Shown here: positions 1-11,392 of the stretch, in pieces
Layout of the letters: every line of letters begins with the position of its first letter
Position numbering within the stretch: position 1 is the stretch's first letter
DNA from: Anolis sagrei
Lineage: Eukaryota; Chordata; Lepidosauria; Squamata; Anolidae
Reading direction: 5' to 3'
NCBI RefSeq assembly: GCF_037176765.1
Contig: NC_090021.1
Location: 195,405,378-195,469,377 of the forward strand
DNA length: 64,000 nt
Made by a program: the position numbers and the translations under genes
The notes under the pieces: model-generated
What the model saw: the letters and a program-made list of their open reading frames with translations, nothing else
What the model was told of the DNA's origin: nothing
Database searches by the model: none

Positions 1-135
1 AAAAGAAGTTAGCCGAGGAAAAACAGCAGAAATTATCCGAAGTCCTTGCTAATATTGAGGAGGAGAAAAAACAAGAGAAAGAGTTGATGGAAAATATTCA
101 AGAACTCAAGAAAGAATTGATCAGTAAAAATAAAA
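1..135 (+). CDS. SPC25: SPC25 coiled-coil exon (left-truncated by window or starting near base 6)
   Basis: The third frame reads 44 Lys/Glu-rich residues including [20 protein letters not shown], typical of the Spc25 coiled coil. It ends phase 1 at a strong donor, A|GTAAGT. An AG at bases 4-5 could be the acceptor, but the upstream pyrimidine tract is out of view, so the true 5' edge is unknown. Confidence 0.9.
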
Positions 136-3100
136 GTAAGTTGCAAGGAGAACTTTGATCATGAAAATGCATTTCAGGAACATTGGGGCATGAAAAATGT
201 GCATAGAATTATTATAGAGTTGGATGAGACCTCGTGGACCATCCAGTCCAATCTCCTGCCAAGAAGCAGAAAAATCCCATTCAAAGCATCCCCGACAGAT
301 GGCCATCCAGCCTCTGTTTAAAAGCCTCCAAAGAAGGAGCCTCCACCTCACTTCGTGGCAGAGAGTTCCACTGCTGAACAGCTCTCACCGTTAGGAAGTT
401 CTTCCTCATGTTCAGGTGGAATCTCCTTTCGTGTAGTTTGAAGCTATTGTTCCGCGTCCTAGTCTCCAGGGCAGCACAAAACAAAACTGCTCCCTCCTCC
501 CTTTCTTTAAATGGAATCAGTTGTACTGGAAGAGGAGTATAACTTTAGGCCGAAGTAGACAAGCTCTGGGGCTATTTTTCCTGCCTCAAGCACCATAACA
601 CCCTCTTCTCATGAAACTGGCTCAGGTTCAAAGGTATGGTAAAACATCTTGAGGTCTTGTTTGTTTCAGTTTCAGCTGAAAACAAGGCCACTAAAGAAGT
701 GGAGGAAAGGCTACACAAGGCCGAAAAACTGTTTAAAGAAAGCCTTGGGCTAGAAATACACAGAAGCGCTGGTAAGATAGATTTTCTATAGCAATATCTA
801 TCAATTAGCTTTCCACTGATGGCGGACAATTGTTATCCTGGTGCAAAAAGAGCACATTCAAGAAGGTCTGTGTTGCATGCAGGTCTGCGCTGTCACTAAT
901 ACAAAGGGCTGTTTTAGGGGGGAATTCGCACATTTTGAGTGTGGGTAGTTCTAGTCTTCTTACCTAAGTTAATCAGTCTCTTTAATGACAACGACAAACA
1001 TGGATCATTTTTCTCTGGATCTGGTTCATCTTTGTCATTTAATAATGGATTTTGTTTGCAGAGCAAACTTTAGATGTATTTACTTTAGTTACACGGGCTG
1101 GCGTCTTGTTGGGAACACAATATTATGCATATTCTTTTTGGGGTACTGCGAAATTGGTATTCCTTTCTCTCTCTGAAATGTCCAAAGGCCACCTTGGACT
1201 TATTGAACAACCTCTAAAGACACCCCATCAGTCATTCCTGTTTTTTAAAAAAATAAATGGGCAGGATTGTATAAGCATCTGATTACCAAACATGTAATGA
1301 TGATGTCAGCACTGAGTTCTGCTTGGTTCCTCTAGAATGGTGGTTCTCAGCTCGTGGTTCCTCCTGTGTTTGGGCCTACAACACCCAGAAATCCCAGCCA
1401 GTTTACCAGCTGTTAGGATTACTGGGAGTTGAAGGCCAAACCATCTGGGCACCCACAGGTTGAAAACCACTGCTCTAGAAATCTCAGAGCTACTGCCATT
1501 CTGTCAGAGATTGACGCTGCCCAGTGGAAGGAATGCTAGATTAAACAGACGATTTGCAAATAAGGACTCTGCAAGCTTTGAGTTACAAAAGAAAACGAAG
1601 TTTTGCTAAGCACACACAGCAAACACATCTTTCTTCAGCGAGCGACATACAGGAAGAGAACTAGTCAAAACCGAAAGACAAAACACTTCTTCACATCTGC
1701 TTATCTTCTCTTGCTTGAAGCTGGCAACTCCCTTCAGATTCTCACCAGAACAAAGCTTATCTTACTTTCTCAAGTTCACATAATCACAGCCTCAACTCTA
1801 AACATTTCTGCACAGCATTTTCCATTCACAGTGGCATCCATATTTGCAATACATACATAAAACACATACATAACTCAATTTATCCTGACACATTCTGTGG
1901 TCCTGCCCCCTCTCCATTACGCCAATTATCCCCCTTGAGTATGTTCAAAGGGTCAGTATATGACTCAACTAACATAAATCCACATGACGACCTATATACA
2001 CTGCTAAGCAATGTAGATGGTGATCACATTGCATATAAGCATACTATTAGTTTTCATTCTACCTTTTAAAATGTTTTGCCATTTTTCTTGGGTCATCTCA
2101 TTTGTTTATAGCCTCATAGACCCCTTCTACACTACCATATAAAATCCAAATATCTGCTTTGAACTGGATTATATGGCAGTGTAGACTCATATAATCCAGT
2201 TCAAAGCGGATATTGTGGATTTTCTGATGTGATAATCTGGATTATATGGCTGTATAGAAGGGGCCATAGATAATTTCACTTACGTCCAAAATGAGCATTT
2301 TTGTGTGGAGTCATTTATGTATTTTCTCTATATCGCCTTTCCCAGCTATGAAATTCAAGGTGATGACATTATTAAAAGACATAATCTCCATTTCTGCCAA
2401 TGTAGTTCCTGACATTGAAAGTAGCAGTTTAGAGTCACCAAAAGTAATACAGTGTAGGGTTAGATGTTTAGACAGTCCTGCATGACATTGGGTCAAACAA
2501 ATCCACTTTGAGTTACTCCTTCATTAGATGCTTCTGGTTGAACTAGAGTGCTGCTGTGGCCAACCAAGAGTCCAGCATTGGCAGAGCTACTATGCACTTT
2601 GGAGCAGGTGCTGTAGGAGTAGCAATAAAATGCAGAGTAGTTTTGTGGTCCTGGCAGTGATTATTTCCAGCATGGTATGATGCTGGATCATGCTGAATAC
2701 TCGAGATTTTCTCTAATATCTTAATATCTTAATTGGGTGTCTTAATACAGTCACATTTTTTTCAACTAGAAAATCATCTGCAATTTATATTCCGCTGTAT
2801 TTCACACAAAGATGTTGACCAGCCATACGTGCTTACCCTTTCCCTTAATGAAGAGGGAGCTTATGAAGGTACGTGTAAACTTCCTAAACAGAATCTAATT
2901 TTTAGCCAGGATGGAGAAGCAGTGGCCAGCTGTTTTTGGACTCTTAATTCTTCCCAGCCAGCATGGCCAATGTTCAGTGAAGATGCAAGTTGTAATTCAA
3001 GGATATCTAAAGGGCAGATGTTGGCTTATTTTATAGTTTTGAAGAAAACAACTATCAATGGATATTTTTACAATGAGGAAAGCCTTCCAATCCTGGATTA

Positions 3101-4297
3101 CTTTGGAGAAGTTGTGTTTTCCCCCACCACCACCACCCTTAATTTCTTAGACTTTTAAGTTGCTTTTTCTTTATACACGCAGTCCCCAAGTTACAAACAA
3201 GATAGGTTCGGTAGGTTTGTTCTTAAGTTGCATTTGTTTGTAAGTCGGAACAGGTCCAGCAAAAGAAAAAGTGCACTTGTCATTTGGTCAAAAAAAGGTG
3301 TACATTATAGTTCCTGCATTATAGTTCCAAACAATGGAAAGAAAACCATAGAAATAGATAACCCTTCCTTCAAGGAGTCTCTCTTATTTCTCAGCTTTTT
3401 TGGGGTGTATTTATGCTGTGGAATGAATTCAGTTTGACACCACTTTAACTGCCGTGGTTCATTGCCATAGGATTCTGGGAGCTGTAGTTTTCCAAGAATG
3501 CTGTTGCCTCACCAAACTGCAAATCCCAGCATTGCATAGTATTGAGCCGGGGCAATTAAAAGTGGTGTCAGACATGAAGGAAGGAAGAGGTGGAGAGATA
3601 CAGGGAGGATGAAGGGGATATCGATAGGAAGGAAAAATTGTTTGGAGAGATCAATAGGAAGAAAAGGGAAAAGGGGGTTGGAGAGACATTGATAGGCAGA
3701 ACAAGGAAAGGGAGGTGGAGAAATACAGACACTTAGGCTCACTGCTGAGATTTCATGGTAGGGAAAGAGGGGAGAAGCCTGTTGGTGACTATGAGTTTGT
3801 AACTTAGGGACTGCTTGTAGTTTGTTGTATTGCTTCCTTATGCACGAGTCACTTGTATCTTCTACTTCAAAAACTACCCAGTTCAAGTTGGACCTCTAAT
3901 GTTTTTGTCCAAAATTGTAATTACTAATATTGAGATTTAATAAACTGCTGCTCCTAGAAATGATGATGTCAAGAAGTAATTCTTCAGGTCTGATTGTGCA
4001 GGAAAGTAAAGTTATTAATACCAACCAGGTATTATAAAAAGGAAAATATAACCCACCCATTGCAAAGTGATTTTAGGATTGATATGTCATCAAGTAAGTA
4101 AAAAATTGTCACATCAAGAATAGTAATTTTCAGTTTAGAAATGATTTTTAATCTCTTCTTTTTCTTTTGTAGTGATCTCTTGTTTTCCTCCCCTGGACTG
4201 TATCAAAGAGCTGCAGGACAAAGTACGAGAAACCAACAATTTTTCTGCATTTATTGCTAATGTTAGGAAAGCCTTTGTTGCCTTGAATTATACATGA
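1..4297 (+). CDS. SPC25: Kinetochore protein Spc25, C-terminal part (4 exons, gene enters from the left edge)
   Basis: SPC25 is a subunit of the Ndc80 complex, which links kinetochores to microtubules. Spc24 and Spc25 form the inner globular end that binds the centromere side. Four exons (1-135, 670-771, 2770-2868, 4173-4297) join in frame to the last 152 residues. The first two exons are Lys/Glu-rich coiled coil. The last two form the globular RWD-type domain. The match to human SPC25 as I know it is clear: LGLEIHRSA against [29 protein letters not shown] against [20 protein letters not shown], and [15 protein letters not shown] against TNNFSAFLANVRKAF. All three introns in the window are GT-AG and all are phase 1. 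The N-terminal exons lie outside the window. Next door and convergent is NOSTRIN. No convincing poly(A) signal was seen before the CR1 element that starts near 4735. Confidence 0.94.
205..508 (-). mobile_element. CR1-type LINE, 3'-end fragment
   Basis: The reverse complement carries the familiar CR1 3' region (assembly-like wording such as ACTGGATGG, CATGAGG and AGGAAGAACTTCC). It resembles the copies at 31771-32530 and 5930-6060. The copy is 5'-truncated, as CR1 usually is, and lies in the SPC25 intron. Confidence 0.85.
670..771 (+). CDS. SPC25: SPC25 exon, end of coiled coil
   Basis: The acceptor is TTGTTTCAG with a second CAG six bases on; only the first keeps frame with the previous exon. 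It encodes [17 protein letters not shown] through [15 protein letters not shown], parallel to human TISTANKANAERLKR through LGLEIRKIY. The donor is G|GTAAGA. Confidence 0.93.
1338..1472. mobile_element. Short palindromic hAT-like MITE with 8-bp target duplication
   Basis: The terminal inverted repeats read TGGTTCTCAGC... and ...AAAACCACTG around a central CCCAGAAATCCCAGCCAG core. The direct repeat CTCTAGAA flanks both sides (1330-1337 and 1473-1480), as expected for an 8-bp hAT duplication. It belongs to the family also found at 16015, 17059, 23924 and 28688. Confidence 0.85.
2119..2265. mobile_element. Palindromic MITE (CCCCTTCTACAC ends)
   Basis: The left end CCCCTTCTACACTACCATAT pairs with the right end reading ATATGGCTGTATAGAAGGGG. 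Inner stretches (CTGGATTATATGGCAGT, ATAATCCAG) are also inverted. A degenerate relative lies at about 38262-38330. It is non-coding, in the SPC25 intron. Confidence 0.75.
2770..2868 (+). CDS. SPC25: SPC25 exon, start of RWD domain
   Basis: The acceptor is TTTTTTTCAACTAG and the donor is G|GTACGT. It encodes [17 protein letters not shown] and [13 protein letters not shown], matching the first strands of the human Spc25 globular domain. The open frame reads on past the donor into intron sequence without further similarity, which supports this splice. Confidence 0.94.
3179..3814. mobile_element. DNA transposon/MITE with GCAGTCCCCAAGTTACAAAC ends, carrying a nested MITE
   Basis: The left terminus GCAGTCCCCAAGTTACAAAC and the right terminus GTTTGTAACTTAGGGACTGC are inverted repeats with one mismatch. 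The inside is purine-rich (GGAAGGAAGAGG-like) and holds a second palindromic element at 3432-3573. No target duplication is obvious. Confidence 0.7.
3432..3573. mobile_element. Nested MITE (GTTTGACACCACTTTAACTG ends)
   Basis: The left end GTTTGACACCACTTTAACTG is mirrored by AGTGGTGTCAGAC at the right. The core holds GGATTCTGGGAGCTGTAG and AAATCCCAGCATTGCATAG, wording seen in several lizard MITEs. It sits inside the larger element at 3179-3814, so it is the younger insertion. Confidence 0.7.
4173..4297 (+). CDS. SPC25: SPC25 terminal coding exon
   Basis: A strong pyrimidine-rich acceptor (TCTTCTTTTTCTTTTGTAG) precedes 125 bases that end in TGA at 4295-4297. The tail [17 protein letters not shown] is nearly the human sequence. 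The segment just before it ([14 protein letters not shown]) is divergent. Confidence 0.95.
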
Positions 4298-4734
4298 TAT
4301 GTTCCTTTATTTGTAAACCTGTATGTATCCTTATTTTTGTCATATGTCATATTTAGAAAATGTTTGAATAGTTAGTGATTTGATCTTCAAAACAGAAGAG
4401 ACTGAACAAAGGCTGCATACAACCTGCAAGAATCAATCCTGCTTCCTGTACATTTCATAGTTAAAAGAAAGAAGTTGTATTTGTGGATATGAGATTCTGC
4501 TTCTTCTGGTAGTATAAATGTGTAGAGTGTCTGTATCTGCAAAAGGCACTTCTTCCCCTAGTTCTTACGTTTTATAGTCTACCTGCATATGAAACCTGAC
4601 CGTGGCAATCAGAATGTGAAGGTAGATTACAGTAATTGTTTTCTTATCCTTTCAATAACAAGCAAATAATAATTTTGACCATTATATATATTAATGCCTC
4701 TGATAATCAGCTTAGAAATCAGGAAAATAATTAT
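4298..4734. other. Probable SPC25 3' UTR and downstream spacer
   Basis: This is AT-rich unique sequence directly after the SPC25 stop. No canonical AATAAA was seen on the + strand before the CR1 element. An ATTAAA variant near 4733 is the only candidate, so the 3' end is unresolved. Confidence 0.4.
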
Positions 4735-6100
4735 TAAAGGAATTGGCAAAAGTAATTTCAGAACCACTGGCAATAATCTTTGAGAACGGGAGAAGTCCCT
4801 GCAAACTAGGAAGGCAAATGTTGCCCCTGTCTTCAAGAAGGTAAAAAAAGACAGCCCAAACAATTACCATCCAGTCAGCCTCACATCAATACCAGGAAAG
4901 ATTTTGGAACAGATCGTTAAGGAGACAGCCTTCAATCACTTAGAAAGGAATGCTGTGATAACTAAAATATGGATTTCTCAAAAACATGTCATGCCATACT
5001 AATCTTATCTCTTTGTTCTATAGAGTTACAAGCTTGGTAGATGCAGGGAATACTGTGGGTGTAGCCTATCTTGATTTCAGTAAGGCCTTCAATGAGGTCC
5101 CCCATGACCTCACAAACAAACTAGTCAAATGTGGGCTAGGCAATGGTACTACTAATTGGATATGTAATTGGTGAAGCAACTTAACCCACAGGATGCTCAC
5201 CAATGGTTCTACTTCATCTTGGAAAGAAGTGACTAGTAAGTTCGGTCCAGTACTGTTCAACTTCTATATTAATGACTTGAATGAAGGTTTAGATGGTGTG
5301 TTTATCAAGCTTGCAGATGACACCAAATTAGGGATAGCTAATACTTCAGAGGACAGGCTCAGAATTCAAAATGACTACAACAGATTAGAGAGCTGGGCCA
5401 AAACTAACAAAATGAGTTTCAACAAGGAGAAGGGTAGGATAGGACACTTAGGCAGATAAAACTATATGCAAAGATACAGATGGGTGACACCTGTCTCGAC
5501 AACAGTCCATGTGAAAAAGATCTTGGAGTCTTAATGGACAACAAGTTGAACATGAGCCAACAGTGTGATTCAGCAGCTAAAAAGTCAATGGGATGTCGGG
5601 CTGCATCAAAAGGAGTCTAGTGTCCAGATCGAGGGAAGTCAAGGTGCCCCTCTATTTTGCTTTGGTTAGACCTCACCTGAAATACTGTGCCCAGTTCTAG
5701 GCATCACAGTTCAAAAGGAATATTGATAAGCTGGAAGGTGTCCAGAGGAGGGCGACTACAACTATCAAAGGTCTGGAGACCATGCCCTATAAGGAGCGTC
5801 TTAATGAGTTGGGTATGTTTAGCCTGCAGAAGAGAAGGTTGAAAGGAGACATGATAGCCATGTATAAATATGTGAAAGGGTGTCAAGGAGGACTCAGAGC
5901 AATGGATTCAAATTATAAGAAAGGAGATTCCACCTAAACATTAGGAAGAACTTCCGGACTGTGAGAGCTATTCAACAGTGGAACTCTGCCTGAGAGTATG
6001 GTGGAAGCTCATTCCTTGGAGGCTTTTACAGAGGCTGGATGGCCACCTCTCCAGGATGCTTTGATTGTGCTTTTCCTGCATGGCACTGCGTTGGGCTGGA
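4735..6100 (+). mobile_element. CR1-type LINE, reverse-transcriptase part and 3' region, degraded
   Basis: Open pieces at 4986-5174 and 5193-5459 carry reverse-transcriptase signatures: YLDFSKAFNEVPHDL, then LFNFYINDLNEG and LADDTKLG (degenerate of the FADDT box), then RLESWAKTNKMSFNKEK. After these comes the CR1 3' region ending near GGGCTGGATGGCTC. Stops and frame breaks show it is dead. It fills most of the 2.2 kb between the convergent SPC25 and NOSTRIN stops. Confidence 0.9.
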
Positions 6101-6168
6101 TGGCTCATTCTCTTTACAAACTTGATTCTAAATGAGAAATCAAATTCTTATTCTCTTAACATAGCAGT

Positions 6169-6312
6169 TTTATTTGTCTACTCTGAAGTCACTCCTATTA
6201 TGTTCAGTAAGGTTTACTCCAAGATAAGTGCATATAGGATTATAGCTAAAGTACTGGCATCGATGCTTTAAAAAAAGACCAAAATACATGTCATTTGATA
6301 GTCATTTTTAAT
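6169..6312 (-). promoter_or_regulatory. Candidate NOSTRIN poly(A) signals
   Basis: On the minus strand an ATTAAA lies at 6307-6312 and an AATAAA at 6169-6174, about 230 and 370 bases after the NOSTRIN stop. Neither has an obvious strong GU-rich element behind it. Either could define a short 3' UTR. Confidence 0.4.
6184..6245 (+). repeat. Short squamate interspersed repeat fragment
   Basis: This contains the common reptile repeat wording TTCAGTAAGGTTTACTCC, a variant of a TTCAATGGGACTTACTCCC motif. The first 38 bases (6184-6221) are repeated exactly at about 7727-7764. Confidence 0.5.
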
Positions 6313-6539
6313 CTTCATGATACTACAATAATTCATCAAAGGAAGGTTATTTTTATGCCTAATCGTTTGAAGTTTCCTATACATACAATACAGGAAGCTA
6401 TTGGCAACACTTGATTTTAGATCCAGATATAGGAAGGGTAGATATTTACAAAAAAACTGAACCAGTGCTCTGTCAAGTTGAATAAACCATATTATAAGAT
6501 GAACTTGTGATCCATTCCAGATGTGGAGACCCCACCATC

Positions 6540-6694
6540 TCAGCTTGAAAAGCTTTCCTCATCTCCATTGAGGCCCATGCCAGAGGAAGGAGGTTCTTCT
6601 TCCACATAAGTACCTGGGAAGATGCCCCTTTTCCCTTTGACAGATCCGTACCACCATCCGTCTTCTTCCTTGTGGTGGATTACAATCACATCAC
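6540..6694 (-). CDS. NOSTRIN: NOSTRIN exon 16 (SH3, stop)
   Basis: It encodes [20 protein letters not shown] and [15 protein letters not shown], then a Ser-rich tail ending in TGA at 6540-6542. Human reads DIVIIHEKKEEGWWFGSLNG. The tail after the SH3 is about 18 residues. Confidence 0.96.
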
Positions 6695-9600
6695 CTAACA
6701 GAGTAATATACACATAGATATGTAAGTCTCCTTGGTCATGGTACCACTTGTCTGTGCCTAATCCTTTACACAGATATCTGACTTGGGTTATATGGAGAAC
6801 CCTCTCTCTTCAGGTACATCTTATTTTATGTGTCTGCTTAAGTCTAAGATAAAGTAACCAAACTCCTAGTATTGGTAGCTGGGTTGGAGAACTTGAAGTA
6901 GAATAGTATGGTGAGAAATGACAGTCAAGGGGTTGGTTTTCATTTTCTTTCTTTCTCATGTATAAGTCAAGGGAAAGTTTTGGGGCCAAAATTATGGATT
7001 TTTATATGAACCTTGGATAAGTTGAAGTCATTCTGGGAAAGGGGAAGCACCAACACTGCCTTGGGACCAATTGCCCTGGCTACCATTTCTCTTCTCAGAC
7101 ATCTTTTAAAAAGCCAGAAGTGCTACTATGGCAGAGAGAGTAGAAGTGATCTGTACTTTTAGGTTCTCCAGGGATGCACTCCGTTCTTGACTTTCACCAC
7201 TTTACTCATAGAAGGTTTCCTTTTGTATCAGTGTTAAAGTAGAGTGGATAAGTCAATCCAGGGTTTTTTGGGTTGGGTATTGACTAAAATTTCTAGACCT
7301 ATATATCAGTATATATGGTAATTTGGGATAAAAAGTCAAACTTTGCCCATGCCTTATAGTTGAGTTTTAGGCACTTACATTCTGTTGTAACGTTTCCTAG
7401 AACTACTTTTAGAATTTTTAAAAGGTTACACATTTGTTTTACTAATTAAAAGTTGTCTTAAAATTGCCATGGTTTTTGCTATACTATTAGGATTACATCA
7501 AATCTACTTTTTTTTAAAAAAAAATCCATATTTCCCCTCCCCCTTTTGGTTTGTGTTTTAATTTGATATTCCTCTAACCCAGAGGTCCTCAAACTTTTTA
7601 AACAGGGCCAGGTCACAGTCTCTCAAACTGTCGGAGGGCCGGACTATAATTTGAATGAATTCCTGTGCACACTGCACATATCTTATTTGTAGTGTAAAAA
7701 AAAAACAAAAACACTTGAAAACAGATAGAAGTCACTCCTATTATGTTCAGTAAGGTTTACTCCAATAATTAAAATGAACAATTTTAACAAATATAAACTT
7801 ATTACTATTTCAATGGGAAGTGTGGACCTGCTTTTGGCTGATGAGATAGGATTGTTGTTGTGGTTGTTGTGTGCTTTCAAGTTGTTTAAGACTTAGGCTG
7901 ACCCTGAGCGAGGGCTGGGTAAATGACCTTGGAGGGCCATGTTCGGCCCTTGGGCCATAGTTTGAGGCCCTCGGGCCGTAGTTTGCTCTAACCTATGGCT
8001 TTTTAGTATTAGGATTTTTAAAAACACATATTTTTTTTTACATTTGACAGGTTATTATTACACACAGGCCACCGGACCTTTTCTGTGCTAGTCCCTCCTA
8101 ATAAACATAGTTGCAACTGAATCATATCCTTGTCTATCCTATGCCAGGGTTAGTTGAGAAGGATGATTCTTATGATACAACATCCTTGTTTGCATCTTTA
8201 AAATGTACTTTTCGGGAAGGTTCATATGTTAATTATTCTAAAATCCAAATGACACACAAACCTATATCGCTACTTTTATACACTCACAGAGGGTAGGATT
8301 GGCAGGTTTTCAAAATATCAATAAGGGACAGTCAAATGCCATGAGATGCAGGGCTGACAATTTTCTGTATTTAGAAAAATCCATACTTGGCTTCTCTTTA
8401 GGTCTGCATCAACAGTCATGAATCATCTCATAATTATTCCTATTGGCAGGGAGCTCCTGGAACATGGCCTCATATTATCTCTAAACGTCCACATACCCAA
8501 ATATTGGATTTTTGGATTCTGCTTTAGTCTAAATACAAGGACAATTTCTGTAGTGCTCATGTGAAGGACTTCCTTTATAATAAAGGACATCCAGTAACTG
8601 TAATTTTGGAAGTGTTTCCCTTCAGTATTTAAGGAGGGGGAACCCTGGACAAATGTCTTGAAGAGTGCTTCTAGGAGAATGCTTACATCCCTTAATGTTG
8701 ACTGGTGTAAGTAGTTCTGAAATTTATACCCTCTAACTGGGAAATTCAGTTCACCCGGATACAGTATCCTAGGCATGGTTATTAGATTGGAAATTCTACT
8801 TTTTGGGGATCACAACCCTCAGTCCCATAACCAGCATTACCCAAGATAAATGATACCTTTATTCAAACTCCCTCCTGGGCACACAAGGCGGCAACTTGGA
8901 AGGCACTGAACAGACTGTTCTGGCATGAGACGTAGAGCCAATTTTAAGAAATGGGGCTACAAAATGGAGTCTGTGACATGCAGGTGTGGAGAAGAGCAAC
9001 CCACACACCACTAACTACAATGCAGCCTGAGCCCTGCCACATGCACAATGGAGGACCTTCTCACAACCGTACCAGAGGCAGTCCCAAGTGGCTAGCTTCT
9101 TGTCAAAGAAAATCAAGCATAATGCCAAGTTTTTAACTTGGTTTGTGGCTTTTTATACATTATAACTGTATTCTCAATTTGCTTCTGACACGATAAATAC
9201 CTTTATGCAAGCAAAGTTCGTCTTCCCTTTCTGTGCAGTAATCGTACAAAGCAGTACAAGTTCCACATATTGAATCACCATTCTGTGGGTGCAAAGAGGT
9301 TGCTGGCATTGAATTGCTGGAAGGAGCTGGAAGGTAGAACAATGGAGTTACACGACTTATAGCAGGAAATAATAACAGTCTCTGCATTTACTGGCAGCAT
9401 TATTCTTATTACTCAATACTAGATCTTGAATTAATTTTAAAGGGAGATATATTTGAAACAAACTTGGACCTGAAAAGCCAGAAGTATTTTTCCACCCATT
9501 TTTTCTTAAGTTGGCTTTTCTATAATCATTTAAGAAAATGGAAATTTGGTGATTTATGCACTTTAGGACTTTCAATTCTGCTCTTTTTCGCCCTGCAGCT

Positions 9601-11359
9601 GTTACCTGTCTTTCAGGAAATGAGTGCTTGTGGCTATATAGTCAGTAGGTTTACTTACTACATGAGCTCATTGCATTTTTTTTCATTTATACACATAGAG
9701 CTTTGAATACCATAGAAATGTTCTGGAGGACCTAGCAATGCCTAGAAAAGTATTCTTTGTAGGTCTCTGGCCCAATTCTATTTTCAAGTTCTGCTGGAAT
9801 TTGATCATAAAATCCTGCTAGAGGCATTTTCTAGGTCCTCCAGCGCTATTCTGTTGTATGCTTCAGCTGGAAGCCCAAGACATTTCATTTCAGGTAAGAA
9901 AAATAAAGTTCTAGGTTACTAAAATTGTGTTACTTGAAGTGTCACTGAATGTATCCTTTGTATGATATATAGGTTGAGTATATCTATATATATAAAAAGA
10001 GAAAGGGCGTCCAACGGGACAGCAAAACTCAAAAAAACCCCGACAAAAAGTTGCCAAATTTACCATGCACATACCTCAACCCACAAGGTATGCACAAACC
10101 GATTCAAAATTCTAAACAACATTTCGACACACTCATAATAACAAAAACCAACTGAGCATGCGCAAAGCCGGCCCGCCGCAAGTAGCCGGCGCGCGCACAT
10201 GGCCGGCCGGCCAATGCACCCTCCGCGCAAGCCACGCCCCCATCCTCCGTCGCCCAGGCCCTACTCTCCCAAACGCCCTCTTTCCAACGCACCCTCCTTC
10301 CCACGCCCCCTCCCCGCCCCTAAACGCCCATACCCCAACCTTACCTCCTCCCCCTCCTTCTTCCCCTGGCCATACCCCCCACGTGCATGCCATGCCCCCA
10401 TGTTCCCCGCCCCTAAACGCCCATAACCCCAACCTTACCTCCTCTTCCCCCGGCCATGCCCCCCACGTTCACACCATGCCCCCTCCCTCCCTGGCCACGC
10501 TCCCCACGTTCACGCCACGCCCCTAAACGCCCATAACCCCAACCTTACCTCTTTCCCCTCCTTCTTCCCCTGGCTACGCCCCCATGTTCACGCCACGCCC
10601 CCTCCCTCCCCAGCCACGCCCCCCACGTTCATGCCAAGCCCCCCACGTTCACGCCCCCTCCCCCGCCCCGCCCCTAAACGCCCATAACCCCAACCTTACC
10701 TCCTCCCCCTCCTTATGCCGGCCACGCCCCCCACGTTCACACTATGCCCCCCACGTTCACACCACGCCCCTCCCTCCTCGGCCACGCCCCCCACGTTCAC
10801 GACACACACCCCACGTTCATGCCACGCCCCCTCCCTCCCCGGCCACACCCCCCACATTAACGCCCCTCCCCCACCCTGCCCCTAAACGCCCATACCCCAA
10901 CCTTACCTCCTTCCCCCGGCCACGCCCCCCACGGAAGGAAGGAGAGAAGAAGGGAAAGAAGGAAAGAAATGTAAAGAAGGAAGGAAGGAGAGAAGGAAGG
11001 ATAGAAAGTGTGAGAGAAGAAGGGAAAGAAGGAGAGAAGGAAGGAAAAGGGTAAAGGAGGAAGGGAAGGAGATAAGGAAAGAAAGAAGAGTAGAGAAGGA
11101 AGGAAGGAGAGGAGGGAGAGAATGAAATAAAAAAGTGAAAGACGGGAGGAAGGAGAGAAGGAACGAAAGGGAGAGGGAGGGAAAGAGACAAGGAAGGGTG
11201 GAACCAAGGAGCAAAAGAGGTGAGAAAAGAAACGTGTGGAGAAGGAAGAAAGAAGAAGGGAAAGAAAAGGAAAGAAAAAGAGGGAGGGAAGGAAAGAGGA
11301 AAAAAGGAGAGAAAGAGGGAAGGAAGGTTGGCCACAGCAACGTGTGGTGGGTACAGCTA

Positions 11360-11392
<33 letters not shown>

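Larger units (their letters stand above)
9981..11360 (+). mobile_element. Non-autonomous Helitron
   Basis: The left end begins TCTATATATATATAAAAAGA after a host A. The right end has a CCACA-(6)-TGTGG hairpin followed by GGGTACAG and the terminus CTAG (11357-11360), then a host T. 5'-TC, 3'-hairpin plus CTRR, insertion between A and T and no target duplication are the defining Helitron features. There is no Rep/helicase frame. The inside is GC-rich direct repeats followed by a polypurine tract. It lies in NOSTRIN intron 14. Confidence 0.88.

Noticed and set aside
8423-8776. A 117-codon minus-strand frame in the last NOSTRIN intron
   Set aside because: No family resemblance and no flanking splice sites that fit NOSTRIN. 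It is kept as intron.
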